NCBI GenBank assembly: GCA_020635855.1
Contig: JACJYZ010000003.1
Span: forward strand, 186,001 to 250,000
DNA: 64,000 nt
Direction: 5' to 3'
Origin: Flavobacteriales bacterium
GTDB lineage: Bacteria > Bacteroidota > Bacteroidia > JACJYZ01
A program made the position numbers and the translations under genes. This document shows, in pieces, positions 8,182 through 17,158 of the stretch. How positions within the stretch are numbered: position 1 is the stretch's first letter; each line of letters starts with the position of its first letter. The notes beneath the pieces are model-generated. The model ran no database searches. It saw only the letters and a list, made by a program, of their open reading frames with translations, and was not told the origin of the DNA.

Positions 8182-9045
8182 ATGCGGCAGCTGAAGATTA
8201 CGAAACAGGTAACCAACAGGGAGACTGCGTCTCTTGATAAGTACCTCCAGGAAATTGGTAAAGTTGAACTGATTACCGCCGAAGAAGAAGTTGAACTGGC
8301 ACGCCGGATCAAGCAAGGCGATCAGGTGGCGCTGGAACGTCTTACCAAAGCAAACCTCAGGTTTGTGGTGTCGGTAGCCAAACAATACCAGAACCAGGGA
8401 CTCACACTTCCTGACTTGATCAATGAAGGCAACCTGGGCCTCATCAAAGCGGCACAACGTTTTGATGAAACCCGCGGTTTCAAATTCATTTCCTATGCAG
8501 TATGGTGGATCCGCCAGTCCATCCTGCAGGCACTGGCAGAGCAGTCACGCATCGTGCGACTGCCGCTCAACAAGATCGGTTCCATCAACAAGATCAATAA
8601 GGCATTCGCCAAGCTCGAACAGGATTTCGAACGCGAACCTTCCGCAGGGGAGATTGCTGAACTGACCGAGATCTCCGAAGACGATGTGAAGGAGTCCATG
8701 AAGTCATCCGGCCGGCACGTGTCCATGGATGCTCCCCTGGTACAGGGTGAGGAAAACGACATGTACGACGTGTTGCAAAGCGACGACAGTCCGCGCCCGG
8801 ATGCCACCCTTCTCAACGATTCACTGCGCCGCGAAATAGAACGCGCGCTGAAAACGCTGACCCAACGCGAGGCAGATGTCATCCGGTTGTACTTCGGTTT
8901 GTCGGGCGAACATACCATGACGCTGGAAGAGATCGGTGAACGTTTCGACCTGACCCGTGAACGTGTGCGTCAGATCAAGGAGAAAGCGATCAGGCGCCTG
9001 AAGCATACATCACGCAGCAAGATCCTGAAAACATACCTGGGCTAG
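8182..9045 (+). CDS. rpoD: Primary RNA polymerase sigma factor, RpoD/SigA type
   Basis: A 287-residue group 1 sigma factor. It lacks region 1.1 and starts directly with the short N-terminus (MRQLKITKQVTNRETASLDK) seen in Bacteroidota primary sigmas. Region 2 (NLGLIKAAQRFDETRGFKF, then ISYAVWWIRQSILQALAE), region 3 and region 4 (TLEEIGERFDLTRERVRQI) are all intact. It directs polymerase to TAnnTTTG-type promoters, several of which are visible in this window. It sits between pnp and rpe, each separated by its own terminator. Confidence 0.96.
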   Translation: MRQLKITKQVTNRETASLDKYLQEIGKVELITAEEEVELARRIKQGDQVALERLTKANLRFVVSVAKQYQNQGLTLPDLINEGNLGLIKAAQRFDETRGFKFISYAVWWIRQSILQALAEQSRIVRLPLNKIGSINKINKAFAKLEQDFEREPSAGEIAELTEISEDDVKESMKSSGRHVSMDAPLVQGEENDMYDVLQSDDSPRPDATLLNDSLRREIERALKTLTQREADVIRLYFGLSGEHTMTLEEIGERFDLTRERVRQIKEKAIRRLKHTSRSKILKTYLG

Positions 9046-9062
9046 AAAGCCCCGATAATTTG

Positions 9063-9070
9063 TACCTTTG
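9063..9070 (+). promoter_or_regulatory. Possible -7 box for rpe (TACCTTTG)
   Basis: TACCTTTG matches TAnnTTTG and lies 72 nt upstream of the rpe start. It overlaps the first base of the rpoD terminator hairpin, so a transcript from it would begin inside that hairpin. No -33 element was identified. Confidence 0.35.
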
Positions 9071-9098
9071 GGTGACGGATTTCCGTCACCCTTTTTTT
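9070..9098 (+). terminator. Terminator after rpoD
   Basis: GGGTGACGG at 9070-9078 pairs with CCGTCACCC at 9083-9091, then a run of T to 9098. Strong intrinsic terminator. Confidence 0.9.
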
Positions 9099-9141
9099 GT
9101 GCGCATGCACCCAGGGTCCATCATTAAAACACATCCCGGAT

Positions 9142-9807
9142 ATGTCACATCTCGTAGCCCCAAGTTTGTTGTCGGCGGATTTCGCCAACCTTCAGCATGA
9201 CATCCGCCTGGTGAATGAAAGCGGGGCCGACTGGTTTCACCTGGATGTGATGGATGGCGTTTTCGTTCCCAACATTTCCTTCGGAATACCCGTGGTGAAG
9301 GCCGTGCGCAAACATGCCGAGAAACCGCTCGACGTGCACCTGATGATCGTAGATCCCGACCGGTACATTCAGGCATTCTGTGATGCCGGTGCCAACATCC
9401 TTACCGTTCATGCGGAGGCATGCACCCATCTGCACCGCACCATTCACGCCATCAAAGATGCAGGCATGCAGGCCGGAGTGGCGCTGAATCCGCATACGCC
9501 CGTGAATGTGCTGGAAAACATCGCCGCAGATATCGACCTGGTTTGTGTGATGTCGGTGAACCCCGGCTTCGGTGGTCAATCGTTCATTCCCAATACCTAC
9601 ACCAAAATTGCAGCCCTGAAGCAATTGCTTGAGGCCAAAGGATCGGGTGCTTTGATTGAGATTGATGGTGGCGTTGGAGCTGCCAATGCCGCTGCCCTGG
9701 TGGAAGCCGGAGCCAACGTGCTGGTAGCGGGTAATGCCGTGTTCGGGGCGGGTGATCCGGAAAAAGCCATCGCGCAATTGAAATCACCCGTTGCGGTCAA
9801 AGTCTGA
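9142..9807 (+). CDS. rpe: Ribulose-phosphate 3-epimerase
   Basis: A 221-residue TIM-barrel enzyme interconverting ribulose 5-phosphate and xylulose 5-phosphate in the pentose phosphate pathway. Landmarks are APSLLSADFANL at the N-terminus, WFHLDVMDGVFVPNI with the metal-binding His and Asp, DVHLMIVDPD, MSVNPGFGGQSF and the C-terminal IEIDGGVG. The frame is open to 9097, but the added residues are not conserved and begin within the rpoD terminator; the ATG at 9142 gives the family N-terminus. Confidence 0.95.
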   Translation: MSHLVAPSLLSADFANLQHDIRLVNESGADWFHLDVMDGVFVPNISFGIPVVKAVRKHAEKPLDVHLMIVDPDRYIQAFCDAGANILTVHAEACTHLHRTIHAIKDAGMQAGVALNPHTPVNVLENIAADIDLVCVMSVNPGFGGQSFIPNTYTKIAALKQLLEAKGSGALIEIDGGVGAANAAALVEAGANVLVAGNAVFGAGDPEKAIAQLKSPVAVKV

Positions 9808-9828
9808 TCGGATCTAATCTCCTAAACA

Positions 9829-9865
9829 TAAAAAGGGCGACCTATAGGGCCGCCCTTTCTTTTTG
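9829..9865. terminator. Bidirectional terminator between rpe and the T9SS gene
   Basis: AAAGGGCG at 9832-9839 pairs with CGCCCTTT at 9851-9858. There are A residues on the left and T residues on the right, so it can end the convergent transcripts from both sides. Confidence 0.75.
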
Positions 9866-9882
9866 CATATGTCAAATGGAAA

Positions 9883-11328
9883 CTATTCCACCACAAGCTT
9901 ACCTGTTTTTCTTTCCGCACCGCTTTCCAGGGCATACCAGTAAAGACCGGCAGGCAGTTTGGAAGCATCCCATTGGATCTGCTGTTGTCCTTCGTTCAAA
10001 CGTCCGCTGAACACAACATCCACTTCCGCACCCAGTTGGTTGTATACCTTCAGGGTTACGTCCGATTCCTGTGACAGGTCAAAGGAGAAGCTGGTGTTAG
10101 ATGAACACGGATTGGGGTAATTGGTTACGTTTCCGATCAGCCCGTTCTCCTGAACACTTTCAACTGCATCATCGGTCTTAAAGCCAAAGGAAAGTTGAAT
10201 GTCATAAACAATGCATTGCATATTGCCGGAAGAGTTGGTCATTACAGCCACCACGCGGTTGTAGGCGGGGTGGGTGTAAATCTTGGCGATCTTGCATTGA
10301 CGGATATAACCGGCCTCATCATTGGTACCGGCGAGGCTGGCACTGTTGGATGAGGTAATCTTCCAACTGCTAACCTCCAACTCGTTGTTGTTGCGAGTAG
10401 CAACAGCGGCCTTTGAGGAACCAAGCTTGCAGCTGGCGATGTCATCAATGGAGCCGCTGACGGTTTTGGTTGAATGTTGATTGATGGTGCCGTCAGCGTT
10501 TATGGTGCAAACGGTTTCTTTTTGCGCACCTGATACCAGTGCACTCACCAAAACATAGGATCCGGGGTCGGCTTCCAGGTCCAGATTGGAGGCATCGGTG
10601 CTATACAGCTGCTTGGAACTAAGCTGGGCAATTGAGGTTGCGGTAGGAAAGCGGAAGGTCCGTAGGCTTGTGGTTGAGCTGCCAACAGTAGCAACGGCAA
10701 AACGATCATCATGGACCCTTGAACCGGCAATGTGATTAACAGTAGAGCTGAACCCATACACGTAACGTTGTGTGATCGGGTTGTCTAGGTTCACTGTATA
10801 GAACACCAGCTCGCTTGACTGATAACCGGCGGTTGCCAGGATCACGCGTGCATCGGTGCTTCCGCTGTTATCTTCTACAACAAACAAATCGAATTCGGTG
10901 CAACTGGTGGAGTAAACGGTTGTGTGCCATAGAACAGGTGTTCCGCTCACATCCCAGGTAGACAGTTGGATGCCATTGGATACCCGGGCTGCCATGATCG
11001 CACGGTTGTCACCATACTTGGCAACGCGCACGGCGGTGGCGGTACCGGAAGTGCTGGTGACACCGCTGCCTGTAATGGAATTGCCATTGCTGGTTACGCT
11101 GAACCTCCTCATGGTGGCCTGTCCGTCGGCTGCGATGTAAGCGGTTGCGAATGTGTTGTTTCCTGTTTCCACCACATCCACCTGGTCTCCGGCTGTGGCC
11201 GGGTTCAGAACGGTTGAAGCGGTATAGGAACCTTTTCGTACAACGTTGTCGGCATGTCCGGAGAATGCCATTCCGGCAATCATGGCGGTTGCCATCATTG
11301 CGCTTCTGAAGTGAAATTGTGTTTTCAT
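9883..11328 (-). CDS. T9SS-exported beta-rich surface protein, paralogue 1
   Basis: A 481-residue protein with an N-terminal signal peptide (about residues 1-26, ending FSGHA) and a type A T9SS C-terminal sorting domain over the last ~85 residues (NYPNPCSSNTSFSF, LKVYNQLGAEV, WDASKLPAGLYWY, ending KLVVE). Such proteins cross the outer membrane through the type IX machinery and are anchored or released. The middle is a Ser/Thr/Asn-rich repetitive beta structure, with recurring units like ANTFATAYI, KYGDNRAI and CTEFDLFVVEDNSG, probably a propeller or beta-helix. Function unknown. It is the first of three tandem paralogues and ends at a strong terminator. Confidence 0.85.
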   Translation of the reverse strand: MKTQFHFRSAMMATAMIAGMAFSGHADNVVRKGSYTASTVLNPATAGDQVDVVETGNNTFATAYIAADGQATMRRFSVTSNGNSITGSGVTSTSGTATAVRVAKYGDNRAIMAARVSNGIQLSTWDVSGTPVLWHTTVYSTSCTEFDLFVVEDNSGSTDARVILATAGYQSSELVFYTVNLDNPITQRYVYGFSSTVNHIAGSRVHDDRFAVATVGSSTTSLRTFRFPTATSIAQLSSKQLYSTDASNLDLEADPGSYVLVSALVSGAQKETVCTINADGTINQHSTKTVSGSIDDIASCKLGSSKAAVATRNNNELEVSSWKITSSNSASLAGTNDEAGYIRQCKIAKIYTHPAYNRVVAVMTNSSGNMQCIVYDIQLSFGFKTDDAVESVQENGLIGNVTNYPNPCSSNTSFSFDLSQESDVTLKVYNQLGAEVDVVFSGRLNEGQQQIQWDASKLPAGLYWYALESGAERKTGKLVVE

Positions 11329-11629
11329 TTTTTTGGTGTTTGGTTGAACATGATACCGGCATTTTTAGGACCGGCTTACATCCATTCAATGTGTGGTTGT
11401 GCACGATGGTTAAGTCGACTTTTAACCAACTGCCGTTCCCGGTATATGAATGGCGGGGAATTCCTTATGAAGGAAGATTAGGTGAGTGTTAAATAGGTGT
11501 AATTGCTTATAGGTTGGTTCAGTGGCAATTGAAATTTATGTGGGTCGGCAGGATAGCGCCGGTGTTTTCAGGCAACAAAAAAGGGCGACATTGCTGCCGC
11601 CCTTCCCAATCATCACATAAAAGATATGT
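11329..11629. other. Intergenic region between T9SS paralogues 1 and 2
   Basis: About 300 bases without a credible gene. The right end is a 54-bp block, which includes a terminator, repeated exactly next to paralogue 3. The left part presumably carries the promoter of paralogue 1, but no TAnnTTTG box was recognised. Confidence 0.5.
11572..11625. repeat. 54-bp exact repeat, copy A, with terminator of paralogue 2
   Basis: This block is identical to 13338-13391. It contains the hairpin AAGGGCG (11581-11587)/CGCCCTT (11598-11604), with a T-run on the minus strand, and so terminates the minus-strand gene that ends at 11630. Confidence 0.85.
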
Positions 11630-13189
11630 TTACTCAATCACCAGTTTGCCTGCTTTTTTCTCGGCGCCACTTTCCAGTGAATACCAATACATGCCTGCGG
11701 GCAGCTTGGATGCATCCCATTGGATGGACTGATCACCCGCATTCATGTGGCCGTTGTAAATCTCTTCAACCTGAGCACCCAACTGGTTATATACCTTCAG
11801 GGTCACATCCGATTCGTTGGTAAGGGTGAATGAAAAAGTGGTTGCTTCGGAACATGGGTTCGGGTGGATGGTGGCATGGCTGAACAATTCACCCTGTGCC
11901 GGATCTACCGTGAGTTCGGCTGTTTTGCTGGCTCCGCCGCCTGACAGGGAAATGTTCCAAATCGAGATTTTCATGGCATTGGGAGCGTATGAACCAAAGG
12001 CGCTCCACGTACCACCTCCGACGGTTACCACCCGTTGAGATGCCGGTCCGACAGAGAGCGTTGCAGCTTTGGTTTGTTTGACGATGACTTCGAATTCATC
12101 ATCTGTATTGGTGATATTGTTGGCCCCATCCAGACTCCAGGTGCGAACATCCAAACGGCCACTTCGCCGTGCGCTGGATAGGACCAGGCCGGAGTGTACG
12201 GTACAACTGGCGATATCTTTAAAACTGCCACTTATTGATTGGGTGGGATTGGCAGTAATTGTTCCGTTGGATTCGTTGAGCAAGCAAACAGTTTGATAAA
12301 AGTTATTTCCATCAACCGTGCTGATGACGCAGCGGTTGCTTCCGGTTGAGGTGACAGCTACACCATTTGAGCCTATTGCATTGATGGAAATATCATCCAG
12401 CAAATCAATGGTTGCTCCATTGACAAACCTGTAATACCGTACCCTGGATATGGTAGCACTCTGGGAATCATAAGAGGTTACCACAAAGGAGTTGTCATCA
12501 GTCGGAGTTCCTCCAACGTAATCCGCACCGTCCAGCGTTTCCGTATCTTCAAGGGTTATCGGCCCGTCTGTGGTAACTTCAAATGATGCGATCTCGGAAT
12601 AGGGTTGTATGCTGCTCTTCATGCCTGCAACCGCCAATATGATGCGCGCGTTGTCTCCTCCGTTGTTTTCCCTCACTACAAATAAATCCAGATCATTTAC
12701 GCCAGCGAAAGGATAGGTGTAGGACTGCCATAAATAGGGCGTGCTACCACTTACATCCCATGTGTGCAGGATGATTGAATTCGAAGTTCTTGTGGCTGTG
12801 ATCACACGGTTGCTTCCGTATTTGGCGATTCGCACCTGGCTTGACGATACATTGCTGGTTTTTTCATAATCCTGCAGGGTGATGGTGTTGCCATCCGGCG
12901 AAACATACCACTTAATGACATAGGAAGAACCATTGAATACGGAAGCAGTTGCAAACGTATTGTTGTCAAGCGTTGCTACGTCTATCTGGTTTTCACCCGT
13001 TTCCAAAGGATCAATTTTATAGGTGGTTGTACTGGAGGGTTCGTGTCCCAACCGGGTAAGGTCCTGGGCCAGTCCGGGTGCAGACGCGCCCATCAGGATG
13101 GCGCCCGCAATGAGGCCTGATTGCAAGCCCTTTCTCAGAAGTATGCTGTGTTGTGATGGTTTCATTGTTTGCGTTGTTTGGTTTGACAT
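11630..13189 (-). CDS. T9SS-exported beta-rich surface protein, paralogue 2
   Basis: A 519-residue paralogue of its two neighbours, with a signal peptide (hydrophobic core around residues 27-40, cleavage near PGLAQ) and a type A T9SS C-terminal domain (IHPNPCSEATTFSFTL, LKVYNQLGAQVEEI, WDASKLPAGMYWYSLE, ending KLVIE). Recurring units such as NNTFATASV, KYGSNRVITATR and VNDLDLFVVRENNGGDNARI show the same architecture. A second in-frame ATG at residue 9 (about 13165) is an equally good start. Its 3' flank is the same 54-bp block found after paralogue 3, so part of the array arose by recent duplication or gene conversion. Function unknown. Confidence 0.85.
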   Translation of the reverse strand: MSNQTTQTMKPSQHSILLRKGLQSGLIAGAILMGASAPGLAQDLTRLGHEPSSTTTYKIDPLETGENQIDVATLDNNTFATASVFNGSSYVIKWYVSPDGNTITLQDYEKTSNVSSSQVRIAKYGSNRVITATRTSNSIILHTWDVSGSTPYLWQSYTYPFAGVNDLDLFVVRENNGGDNARIILAVAGMKSSIQPYSEIASFEVTTDGPITLEDTETLDGADYVGGTPTDDNSFVVTSYDSQSATISRVRYYRFVNGATIDLLDDISINAIGSNGVAVTSTGSNRCVISTVDGNNFYQTVCLLNESNGTITANPTQSISGSFKDIASCTVHSGLVLSSARRSGRLDVRTWSLDGANNITNTDDEFEVIVKQTKAATLSVGPASQRVVTVGGGTWSAFGSYAPNAMKISIWNISLSGGGASKTAELTVDPAQGELFSHATIHPNPCSEATTFSFTLTNESDVTLKVYNQLGAQVEEIYNGHMNAGDQSIQWDASKLPAGMYWYSLESGAEKKAGKLVIE

Positions 13190-13337
13190 AGTGAGAGATT
13201 AAGGTTTGAACTGAAATCAGGTCCAAATTAGTCCCGATAACCGTGGATTCGCTGATGCAATTCACCAACAAGAGGTTTCGCTTCATCAAGAATTGGTATG
13301 CTTTCATTAACCGAAGCGATGCAAAACCGCTAAAGCC

Positions 13338-13391
13338 GCAACAAAAAAGGGCGACATTGCTGCCGCCCTTCCCAATCATCACATAAAAGAT
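13338..13391. repeat. 54-bp exact repeat, copy B, with terminator of paralogue 3
   Basis: Identical to 11572-11625. The hairpin and A-run (T-run on the minus strand) end the minus-strand paralogue 3 transcript. Confidence 0.85.
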
Positions 13392-13395
13392 CCAT

Positions 13396-14919
13396 TTACT
13401 CGATCACGAGCTTGCCTGTTTTTCTTTCGGTGTCACTATCCAACGAATACCAATACAAGCCTGCGGGCAGCTTGGAAGCATCCCATTGAATGGTCTGCTC
13501 TCCGGCGTTCATGTGACCGTTGTAGATCACATCAACCTCAGCGCCCAGCTGGTTGTATAACTTCAGGGTCACGTCAGCATCTTGAGCGAGGGTGAAAGAG
13601 AATTGTGTGCCAGCTGAACAAGGATTGGGATAGCAGGAAAAGTTTCCGATCCGTTCGCCTGGTTCTACAACTTCAGCAACCTTCGTGGTTTTCCCGGGGC
13701 TAATAGGTAGGATGATGTCCCACACGGTTACATGCAGGATGTTGTCAAGATGCTTCCCGAAACGGGTATACTCGCCCACGTGAACCGTTACAATGCGCTG
13801 GTTGGCGAAGCCTGTGTTCAGGTAGGCAATCTTGGTTTGTTTGGCGGTGATATCCAGCACGTCACCTTGGATGATGGGTTGGTTGGAAGCGTCAATGTCC
13901 CAATCCTGAACGCTTAGCTTACCGTCACGCACACCACCTATTGCGAAAGAATAGGAACCAGTACTGCAGCTTGCAACGTCTGTGAAATTTCCGCTCTCCA
14001 ATGAGGCTGCTGGCGTTGTGATATTGCCTGTGGAAGGATCTATCGCACAAAGGATTTGGGAAATTCCCGCATCGTCGATTGAACTAAGGACGAATTTTGT
14101 ATTATTCAAAGCGGTCACATCAATGCCATTTGAGTAGAAACCGGAAATAGCAGTTGACCCTCCATACACCCAGGTATAATCATTTGCAATGGTATAGCGG
14201 GTAAGGAGTACCTGGTGGTTTGATGCAAGCCTTGCCAGTACGACCGAATTGTCATCCAGGCGGGTGGTGGCAACATGCACAGAATTTTCATTGCCTTTTG
14301 TGTCCAGTTTTGCTATGAAGCCTGAGCTATATACACGGTACAGCGACATTTCAGTGCCGAATTGCGAATAGGAAGGGTGCACACCGGTGACGGTCAGTGC
14401 AAAATAGCTGACGGCACCGTTGTTTTCATCACGGATCCATGTCAGGTCCCAGTCGGTAACCGTGCTCCAGTCGTGAATATGTTTATCCAAAATGACCGGT
14501 GTGCTTCCACTGAGATCCCACACAGCCAATTCTACACCCCCAACCACCCTGTTGGCAGTTACAATGCGACCCGGACCGCAATAGGCAGCCCGAATGCCCA
14601 GGCTTATTTTTGATTCGTCCGTTAAGCCGCCCAGGAGGGTCAGGTCATCTCCATCGGATGAAACGGATACTACACGTACCCTGGGGTGATAGTCTCGCAG
14701 GTAGGTGACTGCAAAGGTGTTTGCGTCCAATCGAACCACGTCCAACTGGTCGCCTGCATCTTCGGCTCCGGAAGCTTCGGTGACCTTACCGAATGATTCC
14801 GGTTCATGTGCTTTTTTGTAAAGTGATTGGGTATGACCTGGCAGTGATATGCCTGCAACGAGCATACAGGTGATCAGGAAGGATCTGCCGCTTCGTTCGG
14901 AAAGTAAGGGTAGTTTCAT
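13396..14919 (-). CDS. T9SS-exported beta-rich surface protein, paralogue 3
   Basis: A 507-residue protein with a signal peptide (hydrophobic core near residues 14-28, cleavage near GHTQ) and a type A T9SS sorting domain (CYPNPCSAGTQFSFTL, LKLYNQLGAEVDVIYNGHM, WDASKLPAGLYWYSL, ending KLVIE). The central region repeats the units found in the other two paralogues (ANTFAVTYL, DWDLTWIRDENNGAV, DDNSVVLARL), consistent with one beta-structured fold kept in three versions. No catalytic motif is visible. Likely cell-surface or secreted; role unknown. Confidence 0.85.
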   Translation of the reverse strand: MKLPLLSERSGRSFLITCMLVAGISLPGHTQSLYKKAHEPESFGKVTEASGAEDAGDQLDVVRLDANTFAVTYLRDYHPRVRVVSVSSDGDDLTLLGGLTDESKISLGIRAAYCGPGRIVTANRVVGGVELAVWDLSGSTPVILDKHIHDWSTVTDWDLTWIRDENNGAVSYFALTVTGVHPSYSQFGTEMSLYRVYSSGFIAKLDTKGNENSVHVATTRLDDNSVVLARLASNHQVLLTRYTIANDYTWVYGGSTAISGFYSNGIDVTALNNTKFVLSSIDDAGISQILCAIDPSTGNITTPAASLESGNFTDVASCSTGSYSFAIGGVRDGKLSVQDWDIDASNQPIIQGDVLDITAKQTKIAYLNTGFANQRIVTVHVGEYTRFGKHLDNILHVTVWDIILPISPGKTTKVAEVVEPGERIGNFSCYPNPCSAGTQFSFTLAQDADVTLKLYNQLGAEVDVIYNGHMNAGEQTIQWDASKLPAGLYWYSLDSDTERKTGKLVIE

Positions 14920-15093
14920 TTTTATTGGTGTTAGGTTCTACATGTACTGGATTTCCCGTCGCCGGGAAAAGCAACACCAAAGTACTAGGCAAGCTGTCGG
15001 ATAAGGACGTTGTTTTAACCACCGTATGATATCACTTCATGAAACCGTGGTATGCGCACATAAGCAAAGATGAAAACCGGGAGGAATCCAGGC

Positions 15094-16305
15094 TCAATCT
15101 TTGCCATCTGCAAACCCCTGCAGGTAACCGAACTTTTCAGTAAGTTTCCCGTCCTGGGCAATGGTAGCCCGCTGTAGCAGTCCATCCTTGTCGCCATCCA
15201 GCATCGCAGGTAAGATGCGTTCGATCAGGTCGTGCCCGAACATTTCGGAAGCGTCCCTCGGAAGGCCGCTTGGTAGGTTGTCAACTGCCATCACCGTAAG
15301 GGTGGATTTGTCAAATGGCACACCTTCGCTTTCCGTAGCAGGGTTGTAGCCGTAGAAAGGATCCTGGGCGGTGGTGGTACGAATGGTGGATGGAATGGAG
15401 CCGTTCACATCGCATGTAATGTCAGCAATCACGCTGATGCGGAACCCCGGCTGTCTCATCTCTTCGCGGGTAAACAAAGGCGCCGTTCGCGGATCCCAGA
15501 AATGGCAGGCCAGCAATAGGTCGCAGGCACGTGTGTACGGCATAAAGGTCGACTGGTACCTGTCGGGATGTTTGTAAAACTCTTCCTTCACCCATCCCGA
15601 TCCATCCTTCGCTTCATAGTAATCCTTCGAATGCAACTGGCAGTACACTGGTTCCATGTAGTGGTAGGTGAGGAATTCGTAGGGGGTGACTTTGCGCACT
15701 TTCAATGCACTCAGCGTTTCGATGGCGCCGTTGGCCGAACGCCCTCCGCCGGTGACCAGGATCTTGATGTTATGAAGCTTGGCGGAAGACAGCTCCTGTT
15801 CCATCTCCGCGCGGTCACGGCATTCGTGAACCGGCTTGAGATGAAAGAGGTCGTACTTGTTCCCGTATCCCAGGATGCCATTGTAGGTGCCGATGATGCC
15901 GGCAAATCGTCCGAAGCCGATTACCCGGTTTCCATACGGATCGGTAAGCGTCTCGTAGTCGATCAAACGAACCAGTTTGCTGAGGATGGTTTGCAACAAC
16001 GGCCGGTTGTATGCTTGCTTTTTAATCGTATGAGAGAAGAAAAAGTACGCTTTGCCGGGCAACAGTGCATCTGGCTTTACTTCCTTGATGCCTAGCAGAA
16101 AATCGCACGCAGAGAGGTCTTCCGTAACGGTCACACCTTCCTGCCTGTATTCATCATCGCTGAATGAACGCAGGGGGGAAGGCTCCACCAGGATCTTCAG
16201 GCCGGGATGCGTTTGCATCAACTCCCTGCATTGCACAGGCGACAAAGGCACACGCTGATCGGGTGGCTGCTTGGTTTCTTTAATAAGTCCGAGGACGAGG
16301 CTCAC
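15094..16305 (-). CDS. Lysine-ketoglutarate reductase (saccharopine-forming), N-terminal AASS-like
   Basis: A 403-residue member of the alanine dehydrogenase/PNT-like dehydrogenases. It matches the lysine-ketoglutarate reductase half of plant and animal LKR/SDH: GLIKETKQPPDQRVPLSP at the N-terminus, KAYFFFSHTIKKQAYNRPLL, RLIDYETL, FGRFAGIIGTYN and the nucleotide-binding VTGGGRSANGAIE. It would condense lysine with 2-oxoglutarate to saccharopine using NADPH. The complementary saccharopine dehydrogenase lies 4.7 kb away at 20990-22123. The start is a GTG at 16305, with a TATATTTG box only 5 nt upstream on the same strand, so the transcript may be leaderless. Confidence 0.85.
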   Translation of the reverse strand: MSLVLGLIKETKQPPDQRVPLSPVQCRELMQTHPGLKILVEPSPLRSFSDDEYRQEGVTVTEDLSACDFLLGIKEVKPDALLPGKAYFFFSHTIKKQAYNRPLLQTILSKLVRLIDYETLTDPYGNRVIGFGRFAGIIGTYNGILGYGNKYDLFHLKPVHECRDRAEMEQELSSAKLHNIKILVTGGGRSANGAIETLSALKVRKVTPYEFLTYHYMEPVYCQLHSKDYYEAKDGSGWVKEEFYKHPDRYQSTFMPYTRACDLLLACHFWDPRTAPLFTREEMRQPGFRISVIADITCDVNGSIPSTIRTTTAQDPFYGYNPATESEGVPFDKSTLTVMAVDNLPSGLPRDASEMFGHDLIERILPAMLDGDKDGLLQRATIAQDGKLTEKFGYLQGFADGKD

Positions 16306-16309
16306 GCGG

Positions 16310-16317
16310 CAAATATA
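16310..16317 (-). promoter_or_regulatory. Candidate -7 box (TATATTTG) of the lysine-ketoglutarate reductase gene
   Basis: Read on the minus strand this is TATATTTG, a match to TAnnTTTG. It ends 5 nt before the GTG start, the same distance as at the M16 gene, suggesting little or no 5' leader. Confidence 0.45.
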
Positions 16318-16401
16318 CTCAAATAACCATCCCGTGAATGCACAGCCATCGTCGGCATGTTGCCCTTTTTCGTTACATTTACCCTCCTAAAATGCACCAT
16401 C

Positions 16402-17115
16402 ATGGGACGGATATTTGAAAAACGTAAGCACAAAATGTTTGCCCGCTGGGCCAAGATGGCAAAGGCCTTCACACGGGTTGGCAAAGACATCAGCATGGCC
16501 GCAAAGCGGGGTGGTCCTGACCCGAATACGAATGCGCAGCTGCGCATCGCGATTCAGAATGCCAAGGCCATCAACATGCCCAAGGCGAATATCGAGTCTG
16601 CGATCCAGCGTGCCACCAACAAGGACATGAAGGACTATGAAGAAATGGTCTATGAAGGATACGGTCCGCACGCGGTGGCAGTGGTGGTGGAAACTGCCAC
16701 AGACAATCCTACCCGTACCGTTGCCAACGTGCGCCATTGTTTTACCCGTGTAGGAGCAAGCCTTGGAAAAACCGGTTCACTGGAGTTCCTGTTCGAGCGC
16801 AAAGGGGTGTTTGAAGTGGTGGATGAAGGCCAGGATCTGGAAGAGCTCGAGCTCGAACTGATCGACAGCGGCCTGGAGGAAATTGATAAAGCCGACGGAA
16901 AAATCTACATATACACCGCATTCACCGACTTCGGTAACATGCAGAAGGCCCTTGAAGAAAGAGGTATCCAAGTATCCACCGCTTCCCTGGAACGTATCCC
17001 CACCAACCAGGTAGAATTGAATGATGAGCAACGGGCCGAGGTACAAAAGATGCTCGACTACCTGGAAGAAGATGACGATGTGCAGGCGGTGTTCCATAAC
17101 ATGAAGGAAGACTGA
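16402..17115 (+). CDS. YebC/PmpR family regulator (TACO1-like)
   Basis: A 237-residue protein with the family N-terminus MGRIFEKRKHKMFARWAKMA, followed by the conserved GGPDPNTNAQLRIAIQNAKA and the central YGPHAVAVVVETATDN. The C-terminal domain has the usual acidic stretch (YLEEDDDVQAVFHNM). Members bind DNA or the ribosome; recent work places them in translation of proline-rich stretches. The frame is open from 16357, but the ATG at 16402 gives the conserved start. Confidence 0.95.
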   Translation: MGRIFEKRKHKMFARWAKMAKAFTRVGKDISMAAKRGGPDPNTNAQLRIAIQNAKAINMPKANIESAIQRATNKDMKDYEEMVYEGYGPHAVAVVVETATDNPTRTVANVRHCFTRVGASLGKTGSLEFLFERKGVFEVVDEGQDLEELELELIDSGLEEIDKADGKIYIYTAFTDFGNMQKALEERGIQVSTASLERIPTNQVELNDEQRAEVQKMLDYLEEDDDVQAVFHNMKED

Positions 17116-17158
17116 GCAAATGCGTTGAACAATTCCGCCCACCGGTTGTTCTACAGGC

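Noticed and set aside
13017..13382. Frame upstream of T9SS paralogue 2
   Set aside because: It overlaps the signal-peptide region of paralogue 2 in another frame and crosses the intergenic gap and the duplicated terminator.
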